DNA from: Shinella fusca
Lineage (GTDB): Bacteria > Pseudomonadota > Alphaproteobacteria > Rhizobiales > Rhizobiaceae
Assembly (NCBI RefSeq): GCF_014203155.1
Contig: NZ_JACHIK010000008.1
Coordinates: 124,001 to 188,000 of the forward strand
DNA length: 64,000 nucleotides
Direction: 5' to 3'
The notes below the pieces were generated by a model that saw nothing but the letters and a program-made list of their open reading frames with translations, did not search any database and was not told where the DNA came from. The position numbers and the translations under genes were made by a program. Below are positions 1 through 10,415 of this stretch, piece by piece (positions within the stretch are counted from its first letter, which is position 1; every line of letters begins with the position of its first letter).

Positions 1-1903
1 GGTAGGCCTCGCGGCCCGCGCCGGCCGGAACGGCGGCAAGGCGGTCGAGCGCCGTCGAGGCCCAGCCCTTCAGCCCTTCGATGGCCGCGGCGACATCGCT
101 TGCGGTGCCGGCCGGCGGCGCGAAGCCGACGATGCGCTTCAGCACGCCTTCGAGCGCGCTGCGGGCCGTCTCTATCTCGCCGGACGTCGCGTTGCGGCCG
201 TCGGCGAAGAGGCCGGCGAACTGCTGACGCAGCGTGGTCGCCCGGCCCGTCAGCGCCTCGATCGTGTCGTCGGTCGCGGCCGAGACGTCGCCGGCGGCGA
301 CATGGGCCTTCTCGATGGCGGGTGCCAATGCGTCGGCCACGGCCGTCTCGATGGAGCCGAGGGCCGCGCCGACCGCCGAGGCATCCGCCGGCAGCGCCTG
401 AAGGCGGGCGAGCGCCGCCGCGGCCGCGGCGGAGGCCTTGGCGGCCATCTGGCGGGCCGAGGCGCCCTCTTCGTCGCCCGGCCGGAACTCGGCGAGCGAT
501 TTCAGCGCGATTTCCGTCGCCGAGCGGGCCGCGGCCAGCTCCTCGGCCCCCGGCACGCGGCCGTTGGCGTAGAGCCCCTTGAGAAGGGCGAGCGCCTTGT
601 CCGCCTCGCCGCGCAGCTTGTCGAACGTGCCGCCGCCGATGAGGCCGAGCGCCGTATCGGTATCGGGAGCCGCGGCATGGTCGTCCTGCGCCACGACGGC
701 GACCTGCTCGCCCTCCGGCCGGTCGAAGGGCACGGAGGCGCGCAGGTCCACCTTGCTGCCGTCCGCGCTCATCACGTCGGCGCGAACCGCATGGCGGCCG
801 ACGGAAAGCGTGATGGCGCCGTCGACGACATAGCGTCCGGCCTCGTCCGCCTTTGCTTCGCCCACCAGCTTGTCGTCGGCATAGATGCGCACGAGCGCGC
901 CCGGCTTCGTCGTGCCGGCGACGAACATGTGGTCGCCTTCGAGCTCCACCGCCGAAACGCGGATCTGCGCCTTGGCGTCGCCTGCCGGCGTCGCGGCATC
1001 GCTCGTCGTTGCGGCAGCCTCCGGCGTCGCAGCCGCCGTTTCGGTGCCTGCGGCTTCGGTGCCGGCCTTCGTATCGGTCGCGTCCGCCAGCGCCTCGCCG
1101 GCAGCCTTCGCCGCCTCGCCCGTCGCTTCCGCGACATCACCGGCAACCGACTTCGCCGCCTCGGCGACGTCGTCCGTGGCAGCCTTGGCCGCTTCCACGG
1201 TCTCGGCGACGGCCTTCTTGCCGCCGACATCGGGAACCGTGATCAGGCGGCTCGCCTCGCCGGGCTTGGACACCATGGCGAGCAGTTCGCCGCTACCGTC
1301 CTTCGGCACGGAAACCGTCGCGACCTCCTCGGAGGCCTTGGAGTCACCCTTGTCGTCCTTGGTGTTCAGCGTGAGCTCGTAGTCGCCCGCGGCGAGCGGC
1401 TGGTCGAAAACTGCAGCGAAATCGCCGCTGGGGCCGATATCGGCCGTGGCGACGACCGTGTCGCCGTTGCGGATCTCCAGCGTCGTGTTCGGCTGGCCGC
1501 GGCCGGCGATGACGGTCGAACCGTCCGGCTCGACGCGCAGCACGTCGAAGCCCGGCGTCACCCAGCCCGCGGTCGGGTCGGCGGGCGCCGCCTCGGTTTT
1601 CTCCGTTTCCGCCTTCGCCGTGTCGGTGGCCGCGGTCTCCGCGCCCGTCGTGCTTTCGGCCGGCTTTTCCTGCGTGGCGGTCGCCTCGGCCCCCGTTACG
1701 GCCTCGCCTGCCGCGTTCGTGCGGGCCTGCTTGCCGCCGGCCGTCGTCGTCTCGCCGCCGGTCTCGGCCGGCTTGTCGGTCAGGGTCGCGACGGGCGTTT
1801 GCGCCGGCTTGTCCTTGTTCACATTGGGCAGCACGAAGAAAACCATGAGCAGCGTCGCCGCCGCCAGCACGATCAGGGCCACGAGGCCAGTCCTGTTCTT
1901 CAT
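1..1903 (-). CDS. Ala/Pro/Thr-rich membrane-anchored envelope protein (incomplete at its C-terminus)
   Basis: Reads leftward from ATG at 1903 and runs off the window, giving about 634 residues without a stop. It begins with a short basic N-terminus and one hydrophobic segment (about residues 5-25), so it is probably anchored in the inner membrane with the rest in the periplasm. A low-complexity Ala/Thr/Glu/Pro stretch follows. Then come two Ig-like or bacterial-carbohydrate-binding-like beta segments, roughly residues 110-170 and 310-380, separated by Ala-rich, probably helical, sequence. Rhizobial proteins of this layout usually end in a LysM peptidoglycan-binding domain, which would lie outside the window, so that part is inference. 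Its upstream region (1904-2065) is shared with the divergent LOG-family gene. Confidence 0.7.
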   Translation of the reverse strand, partial: MKNRTGLVALIVLAAATLLMVFFVLPNVNKDKPAQTPVATLTDKPAETGGETTTAGGKQARTNAAGEAVTGAEATATQEKPAESTTGAETAATDTAKAETEKTEAAPADPTAGWVTPGFDVLRVEPDGSTVIAGRGQPNTTLEIRNGDTVVATADIGPSGDFAAVFDQPLAAGDYELTLNTKDDKGDSKASEEVATVSVPKDGSGELLAMVSKPGEASRLITVPDVGGKKAVAETVEAAKAATDDVAEAAKSVAGDVAEATGEAAKAAGEALADATDTKAGTEAAGTETAAATPEAAATTSDAATPAGDAKAQIRVSAVELEGDHMFVAGTTKPGALVRIYADDKLVGEAKADEAGRYVVDGAITLSVGRHAVRADVMSADGSKVDLRASVPFDRPEGEQVAVVAQDDHAAAPDTDTALGLIGGGTFDKLRGEADKALALLKGLYANGRVPGAEELAAARSATEIALKSLAEFRPGDEEGASARQMAAKASAAAAAALARLQALPADASAVGAALGSIETAVADALAPAIEKAHVAAGDVSAATDDTIEALTGRATTLRQQFAGLFADGRNATSGEIETARSALEGVLKRIVGFAPPAGTASDVAAAIEGLKGWASTALDRLAAVPAGAGREAY

Positions 1904-2065
1904 CTTCAACTCTCTATCTATCCCGGTTTTCCGGGGAGTCCCTGCCGAAATTGCTATCGATTTCCAGTGTCTTGCACAAGGTTGCCGGGCCGTTCGGCGG
2001 CCCTCGCCGCCGCTTTTCCCGTCATTATCCTTGACGGGCTGCCGGCCGGGTGGCTGAATCCAGCC

Positions 2066-2686
2066 ATGAGCGAACATACCCTACCGATTCGATCCGTCTG
2101 CGTTTACTGCGGTTCCCAGCCGGGACGCGATTCCGCCTATGTCGACGCCGGCCGGCGCCTCGGCAAGGCGATGGCCGAAAACCACCTGCGCCTCGTCTAC
2201 GGCGGCGGCACGAAGGGCCTGATGGGCGCGGTCGCCAGCGGCGTGCTTTCCAACGGCGGGCGCGTCACCGGCATCATACCGCAATTCCTCATGGAGAAGG
2301 AGGCCACCCGGCACTCCCTCGGCCAGCTCAGCGAACTCATCGTCACGCCCGACATGCACGAGCGCAAGCACAAGATGTTCGACCGCGCGGACGCCTTCAT
2401 CGCGCTTCCGGGCGGCATCGGCACGCTGGAGGAAATCGTCGAGGTGATGACCTGGGCGCAGCTCGGCCGCCACCGCAAGCCGATGGTCTTCGCCAATACC
2501 GGCGGTTTCTGGGACCCGATGCTGAAACTCATCCGCCACATGGCCGACGAGGGCTTCATCCACACCGCCCATCTCGTCCAGCCGATGGTCATCGACGAGC
2601 CGGAAGAGATCGTCAGCGCCCTCCTCGACCACTGGGCCAGCCAGGTCGACCGCGAGGGCGAAGCCGAGATCATCGCCCGGCTTTAG
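2066..2686 (+). CDS. LOG family (TIGR00730) nucleoside 5'-monophosphate phosphoribohydrolase
   Basis: 206-residue Rossmann-fold protein of the LOG (lonely guy) / lysine decarboxylase-like family. These enzymes cut the N-glycosidic bond of nucleotide monophosphates such as AMP or cytokinin riboside phosphate. The family signature PGGIGTLEE is intact near residue 110, preceded by the conserved YGGG glycine motif and the MHERK segment. The length is typical. ATG at 2066 gives the usual family N-terminus (IRSVCVYCGS); a much longer open frame upstream is only an antisense reading of the neighbouring gene. It is transcribed alone. The cytosolic hydrolase role is well supported; the natural substrate here is unknown. 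Confidence 0.9.
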   Translation: MSEHTLPIRSVCVYCGSQPGRDSAYVDAGRRLGKAMAENHLRLVYGGGTKGLMGAVASGVLSNGGRVTGIIPQFLMEKEATRHSLGQLSELIVTPDMHERKHKMFDRADAFIALPGGIGTLEEIVEVMTWAQLGRHRKPMVFANTGGFWDPMLKLIRHMADEGFIHTAHLVQPMVIDEPEEIVSALLDHWASQVDREGEAEIIARL

Positions 2687-2784
2687 GCGCGCACCAAGCT
2701 TCGCAACCCAGCGCTGATGGCCTTGCGCCCAGCGCCTAGCGGCCTCGCGCATCCCTCTCTTCCGTCATCCTTACACACCTCTCC

Positions 2785-2864
2785 ATCGTCATCCTCGGGC
2801 TCGACCCGGGGATCCACACGGCACCCGCGGCATGGATGGTCGGGTCAAGCCCGACCATGACGAC
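2785..2864. repeat. Imperfect inverted repeat, intergenic palindromic element
   Basis: The left arm (2785-2817) reads ATCGTCATCCTCGGGCTCGA... and the right arm (2831-2864) is its near reverse complement, ending in CCGACCATGACGAC. The arms could form a long hairpin in RNA from either strand. It lies between the converging LOG gene and rarD. It belongs to a different sequence family from the other repeats in this window. I see no gene in 2687-2924. Confidence 0.6.
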
Positions 2865-2924
2865 GGTAAGGGATGCGAGCACGGACAAGCACATCCAAGC
2901 CGGATACCCACACTCCCGCCTCAC

Positions 2925-3854
2925 TCACTCCGCCGGAGCAAGCCGCTTTGCGCGCGCCATGCGCAGCATCGATCCCGAATAGAGGAAGAGCGCCGCCCAG
3001 ATGAAGGCGAAGGCAACGAGCTTGGTGGTGCCGAAGGGCTCGCCGAAGGCGAAGACGGCGATGATGAAGATCATCGTCGGGGCGATGTACTGCATGATAC
3101 CGATGGTGGAGAGCTTCAGGAGCTTGGCGCCGTTGGCATAGATCATCAGCGGGATGGCGGTGACGATGCCGCAGGACAGCAGCCACAGGACGTCGGCCGT
3201 GCCGGTGTCGCCAAAATGCCCGCGCCCCGTCACCTCCAGCCACACGACATAGCCGAGCGCCGGAACGCTGAGCAGCAGCACCTCCAGGAAGAAGCCCTGG
3301 TTCGGCCCGATCGGCAGCGTCTTGCGGAAGAAGGCGTAGAAGCCCCAGGAAAAGCAGAGGCCGAGCGACACCCACGGCAGGCCGCCCGCATCGAAGGCGA
3401 GGATCGCCACGGCGCAGGCCGCAAGGCCGATCGCCACCATCTGCGCCGGGCTCGGCTTTTCCTTGAGCAGCACCGCGCCGAGGAAGATCGAGAAGAGCGG
3501 ATTGATGTAATAGCCGAGCGCCGTCTCGATCGCCCTGCCCGCGCCGATCGCCCAGACATAGATGCCCCAGTTGACGGTGATCAGCACGGCCGTCAGCGTC
3601 GCCATGGCGATCATGCGCGGCGAGCGCAGCGCCGCCTTCACCTCCGACGTGCGGCCGAGCCAGACGAGCACGAGGCCGGCAAGCGGCACCGACCAGATGA
3701 TACGGTGCGCCACCACTTCGGGCGCGGGAATATGCGCGACGGCCTTCATGAAGAAGGGCAGGAAGCCCCAGAGCAGATAGGCCACCAGCGCGAACATGAA
3801 ACCACGCGGCGAATCGCCGGTCTGGGTGGCGCCGGAGGCGTTTTCATCGGCCAT
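2925..3854 (-). CDS. rarD: EamA-family permease RarD
   Basis: 309-residue integral membrane protein of the drug/metabolite transporter superfamily, RarD branch, with about ten hydrophobic segments. The N-terminal AYLLWGFLPFF and AHRIIWS motifs and the later GYYINPLFS segment are characteristic of RarD. The substrate is not known for the family, though chloramphenicol sensitivity was the original phenotype. I chose ATG at 3854, which has a GGGAA sequence about 10 bases upstream; an in-frame TTG at 3872 would add six residues. It is a single gene converging with the LOG gene. Confidence 0.88.
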   Translation of the reverse strand: MADENASGATQTGDSPRGFMFALVAYLLWGFLPFFMKAVAHIPAPEVVAHRIIWSVPLAGLVLVWLGRTSEVKAALRSPRMIAMATLTAVLITVNWGIYVWAIGAGRAIETALGYYINPLFSIFLGAVLLKEKPSPAQMVAIGLAACAVAILAFDAGGLPWVSLGLCFSWGFYAFFRKTLPIGPNQGFFLEVLLLSVPALGYVVWLEVTGRGHFGDTGTADVLWLLSCGIVTAIPLMIYANGAKLLKLSTIGIMQYIAPTMIFIIAVFAFGEPFGTTKLVAFAFIWAALFLYSGSMLRMARAKRLAPAE

Positions 3855-3960
3855 CGTGTCGTTTCCCGTCAAAACATCGGATTTGCGCCGGAATACTCCA
3901 ACACCCGTGAATGCACCAATTCATTCCGGTGAAGGGAGGATGAACCGCGCTGAACCGCAG

Positions 3961-4386
3961 CTACTGCGCCGAGAGGCCGAGAACGACGAGGCCGGTCGAA
4001 AGGAAGCCTGCATCCGTCGTGAGGATCGGCACGCCCTGGCGCCTTGCGACAGCGTAATGGAAACAATCGGCCATGTTGAGGGCGCGGTTGCGCTCGGCGT
4101 CGCTGACGGTATGGCGACCGTTCGTCTCGAAGATCGCCAGTGCCAGCGCCTCGTCCTCCGGCTCGACCGGCAGGACATCGATGCCGGCGACCTCGACGAA
4201 CTCCCGGACGACGGCCCTTGCCTCGCTCATCGACAGCCCGGTCTTGCGGAAGAGGCCGACCGACGCCTCCCACGTGGCCATGACGGAGGTAACCCTGCGC
4301 CGGGCGTCCTCGATGAGGCCTGCATGGATTTCGCCGCCGTCTTCGCCGGTCAGGATGGCGATCATCACCGAGGCGTCGACGACCAT
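3961..4386 (-). CDS. vapC: VapC-type PIN-domain toxin ribonuclease
   Basis: 141-residue PIN-domain protein. The acidic catalytic set of the family is present: Asp4, Glu40, Asp107 and Asp125. Such toxins bind Mg2+ through these residues and cleave RNA, often tRNA. ATG at 4386 shares one base with the TGA of the upstream antitoxin gene (TGATG), a coupling typical of vapBC. An upstream extension of the open frame lies inside the antitoxin gene and is not used. It is the second gene of the two-gene vapBC operon. No disabling change is visible, so it should be an active toxin. Confidence 0.92.
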   Translation of the reverse strand: MVVDASVMIAILTGEDGGEIHAGLIEDARRRVTSVMATWEASVGLFRKTGLSMSEARAVVREFVEVAGIDVLPVEPEDEALALAIFETNGRHTVSDAERNRALNMADCFHYAVARRQGVPILTTDAGFLSTGLVVLGLSAQ

Positions 4387-4625
4387 CAGTATTCGCCGCT
4401 CAGTTCGTCGAAAAAAGCCTTGTCCGCTGCAAGGCCAGTCGGCTGCCCGCCTGCCACGCGGCCACGGAGCGGCCCGAGCCTCTCCCACAGGGAAGGCTGG
4501 CCTTCGGAACGGCGCAACTCGTTCTCAAGGGCGATGCGCACCGCCTCGGTCTTGGTGACACGCTGGCGCGTTGCCAGCTTTTCGGCCAGCACGTTCACCT
4601 GCCGGTTGCGGATATTGAGCGCCAT
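4386..4625 (-). CDS. vapB: VapB-family antitoxin
   Basis: 79-residue antitoxin. The N-terminal part (MALNIRNRQVN...) resembles the ribbon-helix-helix-like DNA-binding region of rhizobial VapB proteins, with TKTEAVRIALENEL as its helical signature. The C-terminal half (about residues 45-79) would wrap the toxin active site. It lies directly upstream of vapC with a one-base overlap. ATG 4625 was chosen over an in-frame upstream ATG because the latter sits inside the operator palindrome. The start is only 61 bases from the end of cimA, so the promoter is compact and autoregulation through the palindrome at 4638-4664 is likely. Confidence 0.9.
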   Translation of the reverse strand: MALNIRNRQVNVLAEKLATRQRVTKTEAVRIALENELRRSEGQPSLWERLGPLRGRVAGGQPTGLAADKAFFDELSGEY

Positions 4626-4637
4626 GGCGTTCTCCCT

Positions 4638-4664
4638 GTGTAGACAATATGGCATCGTCTACAC
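4638..4664. promoter_or_regulatory. vapBC operator palindrome
   Basis: Perfect 8-base inverted repeat GTGTAGAC ... GTCTACAC with 11 bases between the arms, 13 bases upstream of the vapB start codon. This is where VapB/VapBC complexes usually bind to repress their own promoter. Visible in sequence; the binding is inferred. Confidence 0.75.
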
Positions 4665-4686
4665 GGGAAATCACCCCCCCCCTCGC

Positions 4687-6303
4687 CTATTCCGCCGCCG
4701 CCCGGCCCGCCTCGCCGCGGTTCTTCAGGAGCTTGTAGACGATCGAGTCCATCAGGGCCTGGAAGGAGGCGTCGATGATGTTGTCGGAGACGCCGACCGT
4801 CCACCAGCGGGCGCCGGTGGCGTCGGCGGATTCGATGAGGACGCGGGTGATGGCCTCCGTGCCGCCGTTGAGGATGCGCACCTTGTAGTCGGCAAGCTCG
4901 AGGTCGGCGATCTCGCTCTGGTACTTGCCGAGGTCCTTGCGCAGCGCAAGGTCGAGCGCGTTGACCGGGCCGTGGCCTTCGGCGACGGACATCATGGTCT
5001 CGCCGTCGACGATCAGCCGCACCACCGCCTCCGAGACGGTCTTGAGCTGGCCGTTGACGTCATAGCGGCGCTCCACCATCACGCGAAAGCTCTCGACGTG
5101 GAAGAAATCCGGCACCGAGCCTAGCGTGCGGTAGGCGAGCAGCGCGAAGCTCGCATCCGCTCCCTCATAGGCATAGCCGGTCGCCTCGCGCTCCTTGACG
5201 ATCTGGATGAGGCGGTCGAGCTTCGGATCGTCCTTGGCGACGGCGATGCCGCGCAGCTTGAGGGCATTGATGAAATTCGCCTTGCCGCCCTGGTCCGACA
5301 CCATGACCTTGCGCAGGTTGCCGACGCTTTCGGGCGTCACATGCTCGTAGGTGCGCGGGTCCTTGAGGAGCGCCGAGGCATGGATGCCCGCCTTGGTGGC
5401 GAAGGCCGAGGCACCGACATAGGGCGCCTGCTGCTCCGGCGAGCGGTTCAGCAACTCGTCGAAGGTATGGGCGAGCTTGGTGAGGCCGGCGAGCTTTTCC
5501 GTGTCGATGCCGATCTCGAAGCGGCCGCTGTAGGCCTCCTTCAGCGCGAGCGTCGGGATGAGGGTCACGAGATTGGCGTTGCCGCAGCGCTCGCCGATGC
5601 CGTTCAGCGTGCCCTGGATCTGGCGCACGCCGGCCTCGACGGCGGCGAGCGAATTGGCGACGGCCTGCCCCGTATCGTTATGGGCATGGATGCCGAGGTT
5701 TTCGCCCGGCACGCCGGCCGCGATCACCGCCGCGACGATGTCGCGGATTTCGGAGGGCTGCGTGCCGCCGTTGGTGTCGCACAGGACGACCCAGCGCGCG
5801 CCGGCGGAAAACGCCGTCTTCGCGCAGGCGAGCGCATAGGCGGGATTGGCCTTGTAGCCGTCGAAGAAATGCTCGCAGTCCACCATGGATTCGCGGCCGG
5901 AGGCGACGACGGCCTTCACGGATTCGGCGATGCTCTCGAGGTTCTCCTCGTTGGAACAGCCGAGCGCCACGCGCACATGATAGTCCCAGCTCTTGGCGAC
6001 GAGACAGATCGCATCGCTCTTCGAATCGAGGAGCGCGGCAAGGCCGGGATCGTTGGAGGCGGACACGCCGGCGCGCTTCGTCATGCCGAAGGCGACGAAT
6101 TTCGCGCGGCCCGTGCGTTTCTTCGCGAAGAAAGCCGTATCCGTCGGGTTGGCACCCGGATAGCCGCCCTCGACATAGTCCAGCCCGAACTCGTCCAGCA
6201 TGGCGGCGATGGCGATCTTGTCCTCGACGGAAAAATCGATGCCCGGTGTCTGCTGGCCGTCGCGAAGCGTGGTGTCGAAGAGGTGGATACGGTCTTTTCT
6301 CAT
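4687..6303 (-). CDS. cimA: (R)-citramalate synthase
   Basis: 538-residue enzyme of the isopropylmalate/citramalate synthase family, which condenses acetyl-CoA and pyruvate to citramalate, a threonine-independent entry to isoleucine. The TIM-barrel start carries the metal and catalytic motif DTTLRDGQQTPG (residues 9-20). The HAHNDTGQAVANS motif and the GIGERCGNANL motif match the CimA branch more than LeuA. The C-terminal third is the LeuA-type allosteric domain, usually the feedback site for isoleucine. ATG 6303 is preceded by a strong GGGAGGGA ribosome site. It is monocistronic, flanked by vapBC and a palindromic repeat. Confidence 0.92.
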   Translation of the reverse strand: MRKDRIHLFDTTLRDGQQTPGIDFSVEDKIAIAAMLDEFGLDYVEGGYPGANPTDTAFFAKKRTGRAKFVAFGMTKRAGVSASNDPGLAALLDSKSDAICLVAKSWDYHVRVALGCSNEENLESIAESVKAVVASGRESMVDCEHFFDGYKANPAYALACAKTAFSAGARWVVLCDTNGGTQPSEIRDIVAAVIAAGVPGENLGIHAHNDTGQAVANSLAAVEAGVRQIQGTLNGIGERCGNANLVTLIPTLALKEAYSGRFEIGIDTEKLAGLTKLAHTFDELLNRSPEQQAPYVGASAFATKAGIHASALLKDPRTYEHVTPESVGNLRKVMVSDQGGKANFINALKLRGIAVAKDDPKLDRLIQIVKEREATGYAYEGADASFALLAYRTLGSVPDFFHVESFRVMVERRYDVNGQLKTVSEAVVRLIVDGETMMSVAEGHGPVNALDLALRKDLGKYQSEIADLELADYKVRILNGGTEAITRVLIESADATGARWWTVGVSDNIIDASFQALMDSIVYKLLKNRGEAGRAAAE

Positions 6304-6347
6304 GGGTTCCCTCCCGGGAGGCAATCTTTCAGGTATGCGGATGCAAT

Positions 6348-6503
6348 ACCCCCCTCTGGCCTGCCGGCCATCTCCCCCTCAAGGGGGGAGATCGGCAGGT
6401 GGGGCCAGCATTGCTCCATCCTCATCGTTCGAGATGGGCGAGACGTGGCAACGGGTCGATCTCCCCCCTTGAGGGGGAGATGGCCGGCAGGCCAGAGGGG
6501 GGT
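6348..6503. repeat. Large palindromic intergenic repeat (copy 1, GGCCTGCCGGCC subtype)
   Basis: The left arm begins ACCCCCCTCTGGCC and the right arm ends GGCCAGAGGGGGGT. The arms are inverted copies of about 45-50 bases flanking a spacer of about 55 bases. Each arm also holds its own inner hairpin (CTCCCCCTCAAGGGGGGAG). It lies between pip and cimA, both on the minus strand. Same family as the copies at 8809, 15067, 19273 and 21081. Confidence 0.85.
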
Positions 6504-6522
6504 GAACGCGGCACGCACGGCG

Positions 6523-7948
<1,426 letters not shown>

Positions 7949-7952
<4 letters not shown>

Positions 7953-8431
7953 CTCTGTTCCTCCGGTGGCCATTTGTCGGTGTCGTGGTCGGGGTGCTGA
8001 TAGGAAACGAGGTCGGCGAGGAAGGACGCCGCCTCCGCATCCGCCATGGTGTCCTCGCCCGGCAGGGCGGCGATGGTGTCGACATAGGGCAGCTTCGCCT
8101 CGATGCCCCACTGGATGCGCGGGGCGATCTCCGCCGGATCGTCGAACGTGGCGATGGTCAGCGCCACGCCGTCCGGCGCCTCGTAGGTCAGCGGCGTGCC
8201 GCAATCGGCGCAGAAGCCGCGATAGCCGTGGTTCGACGAGCGAAACCGCTTCGGCGCGCCCCGCGTCCAGGTCAGCTTCGCGCCGCGCACGGAAACGAGC
8301 GGCAGATAGAAATTGCCGGCCGCCTTCTGGCACATGCGGCAATGGCAGACCGACGCATCCCCAAGCGCGCCCTCGACATGAAAGCGCACCGCACCGCACT
8401 GGCATCCGCCGGTGTAGAAGGGTGTGGTCAT
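7949..8431 (-). CDS. GFA family zinc-binding protein (copy 2)
   Basis: 160-residue paralogue of the downstream GFA protein. It keeps the same three cysteine clusters (GGCQCGAVRF, CHCRMCQ, FCADCGTPL) and the same C-terminal YQHPDHDTDKWP motif, which in copy 1 reads [15 protein letters not shown] 8431 overlaps the stop of the DUF559 gene (ATGA); a longer in-frame start would lie inside that gene. The biochemical role is unknown beyond the family fold. Confidence 0.88.
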
Positions 8432-8805
8432 GATTGCAGTTCCTTGCGAGTTTCGATCGTCGCGAGGATATGACGGCAAACGCCGTCGATATCCTTCAGA
8501 ACCTCGTCATTCCAGAAACGCAGGACGGTCCAGCCATCCTGCTCCAGACGGACGGTTCTGTCGGCATCATAGTGCAGCGCTGCATCCAGCGCGTGCTGGG
8601 AACCGTCCAGTTCGATGATGATACGGCTTTCCGGGCAGGCAAAATCAACGATGTAGCCAGCAATCGGCATCTGCCGGCGGAATCCAAGCCCCATCAGGCG
8701 ATGGGCACGCAGCTCGTTCCACAAGGCAAGTTCGGCATCCGTCAAAGCCCTGCGCATGCGGCGTGCGCGGACGCGGTTGAGCTTCGAAACCTTCCCGTGC
8801 GGCAA
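8428..8805 (-). CDS. DUF559 domain protein, Vsr-like nuclease fold (copy 1)
   Basis: 125-residue DUF559 protein, a family related to very-short-patch-repair (Vsr) endonucleases in the PD-(D/E)XK superfamily. The core MRRALTDAELALWNELR, the VDFACPE segment and IIIELDGSQH with its acidic residues are all present, followed by WTVLRFWN. There is no ATG in a sensible place. TTG at 8805 matches the start of the ATG-initiated paralogue at 19239 (MPH...), and the edge of repeat copy 2 supplies GAGGGGGG just upstream as a ribosome site. Its stop overlaps the next gene by ATGA. The cellular role is unknown. Confidence 0.8.
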   Translation of the reverse strand: MPHGKVSKLNRVRARRMRRALTDAELALWNELRAHRLMGLGFRRQMPIAGYIVDFACPESRIIIELDGSQHALDAALHYDADRTVRLEQDGWTVLRFWNDEVLKDIDGVCRHILATIETRKELQS

Positions 8806-8808
8806 GAT

Positions 8809-8973
8809 ACCCCCCTCTGTCACTTCGTGACATCTCCCCCACAAGGGGGGAGATTGGGAGCCAGCATAAACGTTCACCTCATATTCAACCAGTAATTGAT
8901 TCCCAAGGATCGAGCCACGAGTCCTCGATCTCCCCCCTTGTGGGGGAGATGTCACGAAGTGACAGAGGGGGGT
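8809..8973. repeat. Large palindromic intergenic repeat (copy 2, GTCACTTCGTGAC subtype)
   Basis: The left arm begins ACCCCCCTCTGTCACTTC and the right arm ends in its reverse complement ...CAGAGGGGGGT. Each arm contains the small palindrome GTCACTTCGTGAC and an inner hairpin of C and G runs. The spacer of about 70 bases is unique. It fills the gap between cysS and the DUF559 gene, abutting the latter's start codon. Confidence 0.85.
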
Positions 8974-8981
8974 GGCTCTGC

Positions 8982-10415
8982 TCACCGTTTGACCTCCCAG
9001 GTCGTCACGCGCTCGCCGGTGGACGGGTCCTTGCCGTCCTTGAGCTGGATGCCCCTGGCGGCGAGGTCGTCGCGAATCTTGTCGGCTTCGGTGAAGTTCT
9101 TCGCCTTCAGCATTTCGAGGCGGAGCTGGATGACGGCGTCGATGCTGTCTTCCAGCGCCTTGGAGACCTCGGCCTTCTTCGGCAGGACGCCGAGGAGGGC
9201 GGCGCTGGCGGCGAAGACGGGCAGCATCAAGGGGTCGGCGTTGGCGCATTGGGCAAGCGCGTGCAGCGCCTGCACCGCGCCGACGGTGTTGAGGTCGTCG
9301 AGAAGGGGCGCAAGGACGGTGCCGTCGACGCGGCCTTCGGCGGGGTTGCCGCCGGCCGGCCACTTGGCGAGGAGGCGCTCGGCCTCCTCCAGCCGCTTGA
9401 CGGAGAAGTCGATCGGCTCGCGGTAATGCGTCATGAGCATGGCAAGGCGCAGCACCTCGCCCGGCCACTTGCGCCCGCCGAACTTCTCCTCGTGCAGCAA
9501 TTCGTAGATCGTGACGAAATTGCCCTCCGACTTCGACATCTTGCGGCCTTCGACCTGCACGAAGCCGTTGTGCATCCAGACATTCGCCATGACCTTCGTG
9601 CCGTGGGCGCAGCGCGACTGGGCGATCTCGTTCTCGTGGTGCGGGAAGATGAGGTCGAGCCCGCCGCCGTGGATGTCGAACGTCTCGCCGAGATAGGCCG
9701 CCGACATGGCCGAGCACTCGATATGCCAACCCGGCCGGCCCCTACCCCAAGGAGACTGCCAGCCCGGTTCCTCCGGCGAGGAGAGCTTCCAGAGCACGAA
9801 GTCGCCGGGGTTCTTCTTGTGCACGTCGACGGCGACGCGGGCGCCGGCCTGCTGCTCGTCGAGATTGCGCTTCGAAAGCTGGCCGTAGTCGGCCATCGAG
9901 CCGGTGTCGAACAGCACTTCGCCATTGGTTTCATAGGCATGGCCGCGTTCGACGAGACGTTGAATCAACGTGATCATGTCCGCCTTGCCGTCCTCGCGCG
10001 GCTGGACGAACTCGGTGGCGCGCGGCTCGTTCGTCGGGGCGATCGCGCCGAGCATCTCGATATCCGAATGGAACTGGTTCGCCGTCTTCTCCGTCACGCG
10101 GCGGATCGCCTCGTTCAGCGACAGCGAGCCGTCCGCGATCTGCGAGCCGAAGTCGCGCAGCGCCCGCGCGTTGATCTTGTCGTCGACGTCGGTGATGTTG
10201 CGGGCATAGGTGACGTGGCTTTCGCCGTAGAGATGGCGCAGCAGCCGGAACAGCACGTCGAAGACGATGACCGGGCGGGCATTGCCGATATGGGCGAAGT
10301 CGTAGACCGTCGGGCCGCAGACATACATGCGCACATTGTCGGGATCGATCGGAGCGAAGGGCTCCTTCGACCGCGTCAGCGTGTTGTACAGCGACAGGAC
10401 CGGCTTTTCGGCCAT
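8982..10415 (-). CDS. cysS: Cysteinyl-tRNA synthetase
   Basis: 477-residue class I aminoacyl-tRNA synthetase that charges tRNA-Cys. Cys33 in [10 protein letters not shown] begins the zinc site that selects cysteine. The HIGN variant of the HIGH motif is at residues 42-45, and KMSKSEGN is the intact KMSKS loop. The C-terminal helical and DALR-type region runs to the end. ATG 10415 gives the canonical N-terminus. It is transcribed alone from the non-coding stretch to its right. It is an essential housekeeping gene and nothing about it looks unusual. Confidence 0.97.
   Translation of the reverse strand: MAEKPVLSLYNTLTRSKEPFAPIDPDNVRMYVCGPTVYDFAHIGNARPVIVFDVLFRLLRHLYGESHVTYARNITDVDDKINARALRDFGSQIADGSLSLNEAIRRVTEKTANQFHSDIEMLGAIAPTNEPRATEFVQPREDGKADMITLIQRLVERGHAYETNGEVLFDTGSMADYGQLSKRNLDEQQAGARVAVDVHKKNPGDFVLWKLSSPEEPGWQSPWGRGRPGWHIECSAMSAAYLGETFDIHGGGLDLIFPHHENEIAQSRCAHGTKVMANVWMHNGFVQVEGRKMSKSEGNFVTIYELLHEEKFGGRKWPGEVLRLAMLMTHYREPIDFSVKRLEEAERLLAKWPAGGNPAEGRVDGTVLAPLLDDLNTVGAVQALHALAQCANADPLMLPVFAASAALLGVLPKKAEVSKALEDSIDAVIQLRLEMLKAKNFTEADKIRDDLAARGIQLKDGKDPSTGERVTTWEVKR

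Noticed and set aside
302-2065. Long open frame joined to the LOG-family gene
   Set aside because: The upstream part is the antisense of the Ala-rich envelope protein gene and has no family likeness; the LOG protein starts at 2066.
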